From JBDUDR01 sp040002845 (GTDB lineage Bacteria > Actinomycetota > Actinomycetes > Propionibacteriales > Nocardioidaceae), in assembly GCA_040002845.1 (NCBI GenBank), contig JBDUDR010000110.1, forward strand, positions 1 to 10,051: a DNA stretch of 10,051 nucleotides. Reading direction: 5' to 3'. A program made the translations under genes and the position numbers. The notes under the pieces are model-generated. The model ran no database searches and was not told the origin of the DNA. It saw only the letters and a program-made list of their open reading frames with translations. Positions 1 through 6,348 of the stretch are shown here, piece after piece (position 1 is the first letter of the stretch; each line of letters starts with the position of its first letter).

Positions 1-5
1 GTAGG

Positions 6-455
6 TTGTCGCGCGTGCACGAACAGGAGCAGGCGGATCTCGAGGACCTGGAGTTCTTTCGGCTGTACGGCCCATGGGAGCCGACGACGCCTGAACAGGC
101 GACAAGCCTGCTGGAAGGCTTCGACGCCGAATGGTGGGTGGTCGGGGGCTGGGCGCTAGAGGCCTTCACGGGATTGCGGCGGGCCCACGAGGACATCGAC
201 GTCGGGTTCTTCCGTCGCGACCTTCCAGCCCTCCGGCGGCACTTCGCAGGACGCTATGACCTGTGGTCAAACAGCGGAGGCGTCCTGCGCCCGATCACGG
301 ACCGGTGGCCAGACCTCCAGCCGAACCCCGATGTGCAGGGGCGGTGGGTGTTCCGGCGCGACGATGCGATCACAGCCGATCTCAACTCGGTGACGTGGCT
401 CAAGGACGGTGTCCGCTTCAGTAGTCCTGAGGCGGTACTGGTGGATCGCATCTGA
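6..455 (+). CDS. Short nucleotidyltransferase-like protein (aminoglycoside adenylyltransferase-type fold), probably truncated
   Basis: A 149-residue frame opening with TTG at the window edge; the true start could lie upstream. Residues 45-50 read VVGGWA and residues 61-65 HEDID, matching the G-G...D-x-D active site of small nucleotidyltransferases of the ANT(2'')-like/aminoglycoside-resistance group; D63 and D65 would bind metal. The lead-in 'LYGPW' (20-24) is also common in that group. The end looks defective. From memory of the family, a 'PEvVLLfKAk' helix and a further 40 or so residues normally follow, but here the frame stops right after 'SPEAVLVDRI'. The stretch between residues 100 and 115 also seems short, where relatives carry a W-x-L-D-x-x-L strand. 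Neither other forward frame restores the C-terminus before the next gene. Resistance activity should not be assumed. It lies 38 nt upstream of the desulfurase gene and has no evident link to it. Fold assignment is fairly sure; function and intactness are not. Confidence 0.6.
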   Translation: MSRVHEQEQADLEDLEFFRLYGPWEPTTPEQATSLLEGFDAEWWVVGGWALEAFTGLRRAHEDIDVGFFRRDLPALRRHFAGRYDLWSNSGGVLRPITDRWPDLQPNPDVQGRWVFRRDDAITADLNSVTWLKDGVRFSSPEAVLVDRI

Positions 456-477
456 GGGCCCTGTCGGAGTGACCGTC

Positions 478-483
478 TACGAT
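478..483 (+). promoter_or_regulatory. Candidate -10 box (TACGAT) for the desulfurase-mnmA-metE-ligA run
   Basis: TACGAT fits the actinobacterial TANNNT -10 pattern and lies in the only gap before the desulfurase gene. It predicts transcription starting near 489-491, just before ATG 494, and downstream of the alternative GTG at 485. No convincing TTGAC-like -35 is seen 16-19 nt upstream. A short AT-containing hexamer can occur by chance, so this is tentative. Confidence 0.4.
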
Positions 484-493
484 TGTGGACGCG

Positions 494-1711
494 ATGAAGC
501 CAACCTCCACTGCGACCGGTGAGCGTCGCGTCACCTATCTCGACCACGCTGCGACCACACCGATGCGCCCGCAGGCGGTGGAGGCCATGACCGCTCAACT
601 CACCAAGCTCGGCAACGCCTCCTCTCTGCACGGCTCCGGGCGCGAGGCGCGGCGCGTTGTGGAGGAGGCTCGGGAGACGATCGGCGCAGCCGTCGGGGCG
701 TCGCCGAGCGAGGTGATCTTCACCGGTGGCGGCACCGAGTCGAACAATCTCGCCATCAAGGGGCTCTACTGGGCACGCAATGCAGGAGGTGATCGACCGC
801 GCATCCTGTCCAGCTCAGTCGAGCATCACGCGGTTCTCGACCCGCTGCTTTGGCTCAGCTCGCACGAGTCAGCACAGGTCGAGCTCATCGATGTCGATCC
901 GCTCGGCCGCATCGACATCGATGCACTGCGGGCCAGCATCCAGTCCGACCCGGGGTCCGTCGCGCTGGTCAGTGTGATGTGGGCCAACAACGAAGTCGGC
1001 ACGGTCCAGCCCATCGCCGAGCTGGTCGAGGCGGCCCACCGGCACGGCATCCCGGTTCACACAGATGCGGTCCAAGCTGTCGGATCATTGCCCTTCGACT
1101 TCGCCACCGGCGGCGTCGACGCACTCAGCTTCACCGGCCACAAGTTGGGCGGACCGCTGGGGGTGGGTGTGCTGCTGACCCGCCGCGAGCTGGAGCTGGT
1201 CCCGGTCCTCCATGGGGGCGGCCAAGAGCGAGACATCCGGTCGGGCACCATCGACACCCCCTCGATCGCGGGTCTGGCGACCGCCGTCGAGCTGGCGGTC
1301 AAGCACCAGCCCGAGTTCGTGGAGCTGGTGGGTAGCCTGCGCGACGACCTCGTGCGCCGGGTTCGATCCGAGGTTCCCGATGTGCTTTACAACGGCGATC
1401 CCAGCTCTGACCTAGCACGCCGGCTGCCCAACAACGCGCACTTCAGCTTCCCGGGTTGTGAGGGCGACTCGCTGTTGATGCTGCTCGATGCCAAGGGCAT
1501 CGAGTGCTCCACCGGGTCCGCCTGCTCCGCCGGCGTACCCCAGGCAAGTCACGTGTTGCTCGCGATGGGAGCAACCGAAGCGACTGCCCGGGGGTCGCTG
1601 CGGTTCTCGTTCGGCCATACGTCGGTGCAGGCCGATGTGGAGGCGGTGACAGAGGCGATCGGGCCGGCCGTGGAGCGGGCTCGGGCTGCCGGCTTGAGTG
1701 CGGTGGTTTGA
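494..1711 (+). CDS. iscS: Cysteine desulfurase (IscS/NifS family, PLP-dependent)
   Basis: Takes sulfur from L-cysteine, leaving alanine, and holds it as a protein persulfide for Fe-S cluster assembly and tRNA thiolation. The 405-residue protein has the class V aminotransferase layout: LDHAATTP at 16-23, TGGGTESNN at 77-85, HH at 111-112, HTDAVQ at 189-194 with the PLP-contacting D191 and Q194, and the PLP Schiff-base lysine K217 in SFTGHKLGG. The persulfide cysteine is C344 in CSTGSACSAG. Length is normal for the family. I chose ATG 494; an in-frame GTG at 485 would add three residues, but no good Shine-Dalgarno serves either codon, and a -10-like box at 478-483 favours 494 on an almost leaderless message. 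mnmA begins 1 nt after the stop, the usual actinobacterial pairing of sulfur donor and acceptor. The exact subfamily (IscS or NifS-like) cannot be fixed from sequence alone. Confidence 0.95.
   Translation: MKPTSTATGERRVTYLDHAATTPMRPQAVEAMTAQLTKLGNASSLHGSGREARRVVEEARETIGAAVGASPSEVIFTGGGTESNNLAIKGLYWARNAGGDRPRILSSSVEHHAVLDPLLWLSSHESAQVELIDVDPLGRIDIDALRASIQSDPGSVALVSVMWANNEVGTVQPIAELVEAAHRHGIPVHTDAVQAVGSLPFDFATGGVDALSFTGHKLGGPLGVGVLLTRRELELVPVLHGGGQERDIRSGTIDTPSIAGLATAVELAVKHQPEFVELVGSLRDDLVRRVRSEVPDVLYNGDPSSDLARRLPNNAHFSFPGCEGDSLLMLLDAKGIECSTGSACSAGVPQASHVLLAMGATEATARGSLRFSFGHTSVQADVEAVTEAIGPAVERARAAGLSAVV
886..923. repeat. Perfect 13-bp inverted repeat inside the desulfurase gene
   Basis: CATCGATGTCGAT at 886-898 is the exact reverse complement of ATCGACATCGATG at 911-923, with a 12-nt spacer. 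The arms encode the I-D-V-D and I-D-I-D stretches around residues 132-143, so alternating Ile/Val and Asp codons partly explain the symmetry. A 13-bp stem in mRNA or single-stranded DNA is possible. No function is shown. Confidence 0.7.
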
Positions 1712-1712
1712 C

Positions 1713-2822
1713 ATGCGCGTGCTCGCAGCAATGTCAGGCGGCGTCGACTCGGCAGTCGCGGCCGCCCGGATGGCTGATGCCGGCCACGATGTGACCGGCA
1801 TCCACCTGGCCCTCGCTCGCAACCCGCAGAGCTACCGCAAGGGAGCCAGGGGATGCTGCACGCTCGAGGACTCCCGGGACGCCCGCCGCGCCGCCGACGT
1901 GATCGGAATCCCGTTCTATGTCTGGGACCTGGCCGAGCGTTTCCACGCCGACGTGGTCGACGACTTCCTCGCCGAGTACGCCGCCGGACGCACGCCAAAC
2001 CCCTGCCTGCGCTGTAACGAGAAGATCAAGTTCGCTGCCGTCCTCGACCGCGCGCTGGCGCTCGGGTTCGACGCTGTCGCGACCGGTCATTACGCCCGGG
2101 TCCTCGAGGCAGCCAACGGCCGTCGAGAGCTGCACCGTTCGGTTGATCGCACCAAGGACCAGTCGTACGTCCTCGGTGTGCTCACCGCTGGCCAGCTGGC
2201 TCACGCGCTCTTTCCCCTGGGCGGCACGATGAAGCGAGCGGTTCGCGCGGAGGCCGCCGAGCGCGGGCTCGCGGTGGCCTCCAAACCCGACAGCCATGAC
2301 ATCTGCTTCATCGCGGACGGCGATACGGCCGGGTTCCTCAAGGGCCGACTCGAGCCATCGCCGGGTCACGTCGTTGACGAGTCTGGTGCGGTCTTGGGCC
2401 GTCACGACGCCTCTTACGCGTTCACGGTCGGGCAGCGGCGTGGATTGCACATCTCGACACCGGCACCGGACGGTCGGCCACGCTATGTGCTCGACATCGA
2501 GCCCGTGACCGGCACCGTGACCGTCGGTCCGGTCGAGTCGCTCGACGTGTGGAGCATGGTCGGCGTGCATCCGCGCTGGTGCGAGGCCGAACCTTCCGGT
2601 GAGTTCTCCTGCGAGGTACAGATCCGGGCTCACGGCGAGCCGCTTCCGGCCCGCGCGTGCGTCGAGGGCGGCCAACTACGGGTGGACCTCGACGAGCCGG
2701 CCCGAGGCGTCGCACCGGGCCAGGCCGCCGTCATCTATGAGCGCACCCGGGTGATCGGCAGCGCCACCATTGACGCGGTTGCGCGGCAGACTAGTCCAGC
2801 CGCGACGCCGACGGTCCCCTGA
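1713..2822 (+). CDS. mnmA: tRNA-specific 2-thiouridylase MnmA
   Basis: Makes 2-thiouridine at wobble U34 of tRNA-Glu, tRNA-Gln and tRNA-Lys, using ATP to activate C2 of the uridine and persulfide sulfur passed on from a cysteine desulfurase. The 369-residue protein starts with the PP-loop ATP site SGGVDS at 8-13. The first catalytic cysteine is C101 in TPNPCLRCNEKIKF and the second is C198 in DSHDICFI, matching E. coli Cys102 and Cys199. ATGHYAR lies at 123-129, TKDQSYVL at 147-154 and FTVGQRRGL at 237-245; the C-terminal beta domain follows from about 275. C98 gives an extra CxxC with C101, and C48-C49 add a Cys pair, both as I recall for actinobacterial members. ATG 1713 is preferred over the in-frame GTG 1698, because residue 2 onward matches the family start and it falls 1 nt after the desulfurase stop. 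Shine-Dalgarno is weak, suggesting coupled translation. Confidence 0.97.
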   Translation: MRVLAAMSGGVDSAVAAARMADAGHDVTGIHLALARNPQSYRKGARGCCTLEDSRDARRAADVIGIPFYVWDLAERFHADVVDDFLAEYAAGRTPNPCLRCNEKIKFAAVLDRALALGFDAVATGHYARVLEAANGRRELHRSVDRTKDQSYVLGVLTAGQLAHALFPLGGTMKRAVRAEAAERGLAVASKPDSHDICFIADGDTAGFLKGRLEPSPGHVVDESGAVLGRHDASYAFTVGQRRGLHISTPAPDGRPRYVLDIEPVTGTVTVGPVESLDVWSMVGVHPRWCEAEPSGEFSCEVQIRAHGEPLPARACVEGGQLRVDLDEPARGVAPGQAAVIYERTRVIGSATIDAVARQTSPAATPTVP

Positions 2823-2825
2823 GTC

Positions 2826-3845
2826 ATGCCGCTTGATCACCGGCTGCCCACCGGGGTGGCGACCGGTGTCGGCTCCATGCCTGGCGAGGACTTCGCCTCG
2901 GCCGTCTCGGTCGTGCTCGGAGAGCTGTCCGACCTGATCTATCTGCCCGAGCTCCCGCAGCGGGGCCAGGCGGCGACGATGAACGGGCGGGGGGTAGCCC
3001 TCTTGGTGGGGCTTGGGGCGGACCTCCAACCCGCGGGTTGGCGGTTGGCCGACGCGCCCGGTGCGGACCAAACACGAGCCAGATCGCTGCTGGCACACGA
3101 TCTCGACAGCTGGCAGGAGCACGCGCAGAGCCACCCGGGGGCGGCCAAGCTGCAAGTTGTCGGGCCATGGACGCTGGCCGCCACCACCGAGCTGCCCAAG
3201 GGAGACAAGGTGGTAGGTGACATCGGCGCCCGGCGAGACCTGGCGCAGTCGCTGGCCGAAGGCGTACGCCTGCACATCCGCGACGCGCGGCGGCGACTCC
3301 CCGACAAGACCCTGGTCGTGCAGATCGACGAGCCGGCACTGCCTGCGGTCATCAAGGGTCAGGTGCCCACCGCCAGCGGGTTCCACCGCCATCGGTCGGT
3401 CGACGCCGCGGCGGCGGCGCAGGGCTTGGAGTGGGTGCTCGCGGAGGTCAGCGCCGAAGGCGCAGCAGCGGTCGTGCACTGCTGCGCCGGCGATCTCCCC
3501 ATTCGGGTGCTGAGATCCGCCGGCTCTCCGGCGATCAGCTTCGACCTGTCGCTGGTGCGGGCCGCCCAGCTCGACAGCTTCGCCGAGGCAGTGCAGGACG
3601 GGGTCGCGATGCTGGTCGGTGTCGTGCCGGGGGCCGACCCGGGCATGCCGGTGTCAGACGTAGAGCTCACCAGTCAGGTCGCACACTGGTGGCAGTCGAT
3701 GGGTTTCGCCGCTCACGAACTGGGCGACCATTGCCTGATCACCCCCACCTGCGGGCTGGCCGGCGCCTCGCCTAGCTGGGCTCGTCGAAGCCATCAGCTG
3801 GCGGTGGCAGTGGCTCGCAATGTCAGTGCGGCAGGGCAAGATTGA
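2826..3845 (+). CDS. Core methionine synthase-like protein (MetE catalytic-domain family)
   Basis: A 339-residue relative of the C-terminal, zinc-binding domain of cobalamin-independent methionine synthase (MetE, about 750 residues); the N-terminal half of MetE is absent. 'GVGSMPG' at 14-20 and QIDEPALP at 166-173 are hallmark motifs of the fold. The zinc site is visible: H218-x-C220 in VVHCC and C309 in ITPTCGLAG, matching E. coli H641, C643 and C726. The position of E665 is occupied by D240 in AISFD, or by a nearby residue. The gene matches the position of M. tuberculosis Rv3015c between trmU and ligA. The methyl donor is unknown: short 'core MetE' proteins in some bacteria are reported to use methylcobalamin-type donors rather than folate. 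It may make methionine or be another thiol methyltransferase. It starts 3 nt after mnmA and ends 4 nt before ligA, so it is probably co-transcribed. Confidence 0.85.
   Translation: MPLDHRLPTGVATGVGSMPGEDFASAVSVVLGELSDLIYLPELPQRGQAATMNGRGVALLVGLGADLQPAGWRLADAPGADQTRARSLLAHDLDSWQEHAQSHPGAAKLQVVGPWTLAATTELPKGDKVVGDIGARRDLAQSLAEGVRLHIRDARRRLPDKTLVVQIDEPALPAVIKGQVPTASGFHRHRSVDAAAAAQGLEWVLAEVSAEGAAAVVHCCAGDLPIRVLRSAGSPAISFDLSLVRAAQLDSFAEAVQDGVAMLVGVVPGADPGMPVSDVELTSQVAHWWQSMGFAAHELGDHCLITPTCGLAGASPSWARRSHQLAVAVARNVSAAGQD
3837..3842 (+). promoter_or_regulatory. Weak candidate -10 (CAAGAT) for an internal ligA promoter
   Basis: CAAGAT lies at the very end of the MetE-like gene, 7 nt before ATG 3850. 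This is the spacing seen between TAGGAT and the gatC start (7 nt). ligA has no good Shine-Dalgarno (only AGGG at 3833-3836, 13 nt away), so a leaderless ligA message from here would make sense. The first base departs from TANNNT and no -35 is evident. Confidence 0.25.
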
Positions 3846-3849
3846 GACC

Positions 3850-5934
3850 ATGACGGAGCACGACGTGGTCCACGCGCGCGAACGCCACCAAGAGCTCAGC
3901 GAGCTGATCGAGGAACACCGGTGGCGCTACTACGTCCTCGATGCCCCGAGCGTCTCCGACGGGGAGTTCGACGGGTTGATGCAGGAGCTGGAGGCGCTGG
4001 AAGAAGAGCGACCGGAGCTGCGCACTGCCGACTCGCCGACCCAGAAGGTCGGTGGCGCGGTGTCCACCGAGTTCACTGCGGTTGAGCACCTCGAGCGGTT
4101 GATGTCACTCGACAACGCGTTCTCCACCGAACAGCTGGACGCGTGGGCGCACCGCGTCGTCCGCGAGATTGGAGAGCGGGCTGAGTTCCTGTGTGAGCTG
4201 AAGGTAGACGGCTTGGCGGTCAACCTCACCTACGAGCAAGGTCGGCTCGTGCGCGGAGCGACCCGAGGTGACGGCCGAACCGGTGAGGACGTCACCCCTA
4301 ACGTACGCACGATTGCTGGGGTGCCTTCGCGGCTCTCCGGCACCGACGAGCATCCTGTCCCGGCGCTGCTCGAGGTCCGTGGCGAGGTCTTCTTCCCCGT
4401 GGCAGGTTTCGAGGAGCTCAACGCATCTCTGGTGGAAGCCGGGAAGGCTCCGTTCTCCAATCCCCGCAACGCCGCCGCCGGATCGCTTCGGCAGAAGAAC
4501 CCCCGCATCACTGCGTCCAGGCCATTGCGCCTGGTCTGCCACGGAATCGGAGCCCGCGATGGCTTCGAGCCGTCGCGCCAGTCGGATGCCTATGCCGGCT
4601 TGCAGTCCATGGGGCTCCCGGTCAGCGACCGGGTCCGAGTGCTTCCCGACATTCCCGCAGTGCGGGAGTTCATCACCTACTACGGCGACCACCGACACGA
4701 TGTGGAGCACGAGATCGACGGCGTCGTGGTGAAGGTCGACCAGATCGAGCTGCAGCGCACGCTGGGATCAACCTCACGGGCGCCTCGCTGGGCGATCGCC
4801 TTCAAATACCCTCCCGAGGAGGTCACCACCACGTTGCTCGACATCCGGGTAAATGTCGGGCGTACGGGCCGCGTGACCCCGTACGGCGTAATGGAACCCG
4901 TGCGCGTTGCCGGGTCCACTGTCGAGATGGCCACCCTGCACAACGCGCATGAGGTGATGCGCAAGGGTGTGCTCATCGGAGACACGGTCGTCCTTCGCAA
5001 GGCGGGCGACGTCATCCCGGAGATCGTCAGTCCGGTCGCGGAGCTGCGCGACGGCAGCGAGCGCGAGTTCGTGATGCCGAGCCGATGCCCGGCGTGTGAC
5101 ACAGAGCTGCGACCAGAAAGGGAAGGCGATGCCGACATCCGCTGCCCCAACTCGCGGTCATGTCCGGCCCAGCTGCGCGAACGCCTGTTCCACCTGGCTG
5201 GAAGGGGCGCCTTCGACATCGAGGTGCTGGGGTACGAAGCCGCCGTCGCCGTGCTGGAGGCCGGAGTGGTCGGCGATGAGGGCGACATCTTCGGTCTCGA
5301 CGAACCGGCATTGCTCAGAGTGCCGCTGTTCACCAAGAAAGACGGTGGCCTGTCTGCGAACGGCGCCCGGTTGCTCGCAAACCTCGACCGGGCGAAGAAC
5401 CAGCCCCTGTGGCGCGTGCTGGTCGCACTGTCCATCCGCCACGTCGGCCCCACAGCGGCGCGATCGCTGGCCCAGGCCTTCGGCTCGCTGGACAAGATCG
5501 AGGCCGCCACCGCCGAGGAGCTGGCGGAGGTAGACGGCGTAGGGATGACGATTGCGATCGCGGTACGTGACTGGTTCGAGGTCGATTGGCATCGGGAGGT
5601 GCTGTCGAAGTGGCGGGCCGCCGGTGTGCGCATGAGCGAGGAGCGGGACGGCTCCTCCGTTGCCCGCACGCTGGAGGGGCTGAGCGTGGTCGTGACGGGA
5701 TCGCTGGCAGGTTGGTCACGCGACGAGGCCAAGGAGGCGATAACGGCACGGGGCGGCAAGGCGACCGGCTCGGTGTCCAAGAAGACCGACTTCGTGGTCG
5801 CCGGTGAAGCAGCCGGCTCAAAGCTGGACAGGGCGAACCAGCTGGGCGTGCCCGTGCTAGACGAGGATGGTTTTGCCGCGCTGCTCGACGACGGTCCCGA
5901 ATCCGCGCGCACCATGGTGCGTGTGGCAGAGTGA
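3850..5934 (+). CDS. ligA: NAD-dependent DNA ligase LigA
   Basis: Seals nicks in duplex DNA using NAD+, joining Okazaki fragments and finishing repair. All domains of the 694-residue protein are present. The Ia-type helical start (1-70) includes YYVLDAPSVSDGEFD. The adenylation domain holds the AMP-accepting lysine K118 in ELKVDG, then EVRGEVFFP (175-183), NPRNAAAGSLRQ (204-215), EIDGVVVKVD (288-297) and AIAFKYPPE (315-323). The OB fold follows at about 330-405. The zinc finger uses C413, C416, C432 and C438. Helix-hairpin-helix repeats span about 445-590 and the BRCT domain about 608-682 (VVVTGSL at 613-619). Length is as expected. ATG 3850 is chosen over the in-frame ATG 3820, which lies inside the upstream gene. 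FDIEVLGYEA at 455-464 has Val where I recall Gly in most members; this is minor. Confidence 0.98.
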   Translation: MTEHDVVHARERHQELSELIEEHRWRYYVLDAPSVSDGEFDGLMQELEALEEERPELRTADSPTQKVGGAVSTEFTAVEHLERLMSLDNAFSTEQLDAWAHRVVREIGERAEFLCELKVDGLAVNLTYEQGRLVRGATRGDGRTGEDVTPNVRTIAGVPSRLSGTDEHPVPALLEVRGEVFFPVAGFEELNASLVEAGKAPFSNPRNAAAGSLRQKNPRITASRPLRLVCHGIGARDGFEPSRQSDAYAGLQSMGLPVSDRVRVLPDIPAVREFITYYGDHRHDVEHEIDGVVVKVDQIELQRTLGSTSRAPRWAIAFKYPPEEVTTTLLDIRVNVGRTGRVTPYGVMEPVRVAGSTVEMATLHNAHEVMRKGVLIGDTVVLRKAGDVIPEIVSPVAELRDGSEREFVMPSRCPACDTELRPEREGDADIRCPNSRSCPAQLRERLFHLAGRGAFDIEVLGYEAAVAVLEAGVVGDEGDIFGLDEPALLRVPLFTKKDGGLSANGARLLANLDRAKNQPLWRVLVALSIRHVGPTAARSLAQAFGSLDKIEAATAEELAEVDGVGMTIAIAVRDWFEVDWHREVLSKWRAAGVRMSEERDGSSVARTLEGLSVVVTGSLAGWSRDEAKEAITARGGKATGSVSKKTDFVVAGEAAGSKLDRANQLGVPVLDEDGFAALLDDGPESARTMVRVAE

Positions 5935-5939
5935 GGAGG
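5934..5939 (+). promoter_or_regulatory. Perfect Shine-Dalgarno AGGAGG without a normally spaced start codon
   Basis: AGGAGG at 5934-5939 begins on the last base of the ligA stop and is followed by T, a complete anti-16S match. The only usual start codon just after it is GTG 5939, which shares its last G. At the ideal distance (8 nt) the in-frame codon is ACG at 5948. See the findings. Confidence 0.55.
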
Positions 5940-6208
5940 TGCACGAGACGGACGACCGGGTCCCAGCACGTCTCAGCCGGTTCGGCCTGGTCCGGGCGGG
6001 TGAAAATCGCATTGTGCTGATCGTCGTGGTGGGCGTGCTGGTAGGCGTGCTGGGGTTGGCCGCAGTGTTGGGTTACGTCGTGTTTCATGCGCTCAGCTCG
6101 ACCGAGCGCACAACCGTGGGCGCAGGCGAGGTGGGGACGGTCCAGGCGGTGGGTGGCGGCCCAAGTGAGATGGCGGGCGTTCGACTTGGAGCCGTTGGCC
6201 TGAAGTGA
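5939..6208 (+). CDS. Small single-pass membrane protein of unknown function
   Basis: I do not recognise this family. The frame reads 89 residues from GTG 5939. It has a charged, Arg-containing N-terminus (1-24), one strongly hydrophobic segment at about 25-51 (RIVLIVVVGVLVGVLG and on), then a Gly/Val-rich tail of about 38 residues with few charges. The positive-inside rule would put the N-terminus in the cytoplasm and the tail outside. No signal-peptidase or lipobox site is evident. The start is uncertain: GTG 5921 is in frame but inside ligA, GTG 5939 touches the Shine-Dalgarno, and ACG 5948 has ideal spacing. The next frame can begin at GTG 6205 in a GTGA overlap with this stop, so the two membrane genes are probably expressed together behind ligA. 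Third-base GC falls over the last 15 or so codons, so the C-terminal end may be under weak constraint. Confidence 0.55.
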   Translation: MHETDDRVPARLSRFGLVRAGENRIVLIVVVGVLVGVLGLAAVLGYVVFHALSSTERTTVGAGEVGTVQAVGGGPSEMAGVRLGAVGLK

Positions 6209-6333
6209 CGCGAAAGCCGCAGGCACGGTTGCGGGCGCCGAGCGATGGCACTGACAGCGTTTCGTGGGAGGATTTGGTCGAAGACTCCGCGACGGGGGGC
6301 AGAGTCACTGCGGACTCGAGGAAGTGCTTCGGC

Positions 6334-6340
6334 GGAGGGG
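6334..6340 (+). promoter_or_regulatory. Shine-Dalgarno (GGAGGGG) deciding the start at 6349
   Basis: AGGGG at 6336-6340 is 8 nt from ATG 6349 and GGAGG starts at 6334. This favours ATG 6349 over the in-frame GTG 6205, which has no purine-rich site upstream. The 140 bases from 6209 to 6348 are then either an extra N-terminal extension of 48 codons or a short spacer; I see no clear promoter in them. Confidence 0.5.
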
Positions 6341-6348
6341 ACGGAGGC

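Noticed and set aside
1734..2675. 313-codon reverse-strand frame opposite mnmA
   Set aside because: No recognisable domain, entirely within a conserved gene; GC-bias shadow.
4680..5969. Long open frame on the reverse strand (429 codons) opposite ligA
   Set aside because: Ser/Arg/Pro-rich low-complexity translation with no motif, antisense to a clear full-length ligase; a normal by-product of GC-rich codon bias.
5330..6226. 298-codon reverse-strand frame across the ligA end and the small membrane gene
   Set aside because: Its C-terminal half is Arg/Pro-rich noise opposite ligA, and the part beyond ligA shows no domain or ribosome site. I considered it because the forward small gene is weak, but the forward frame has a clear membrane helix and a Shine-Dalgarno.
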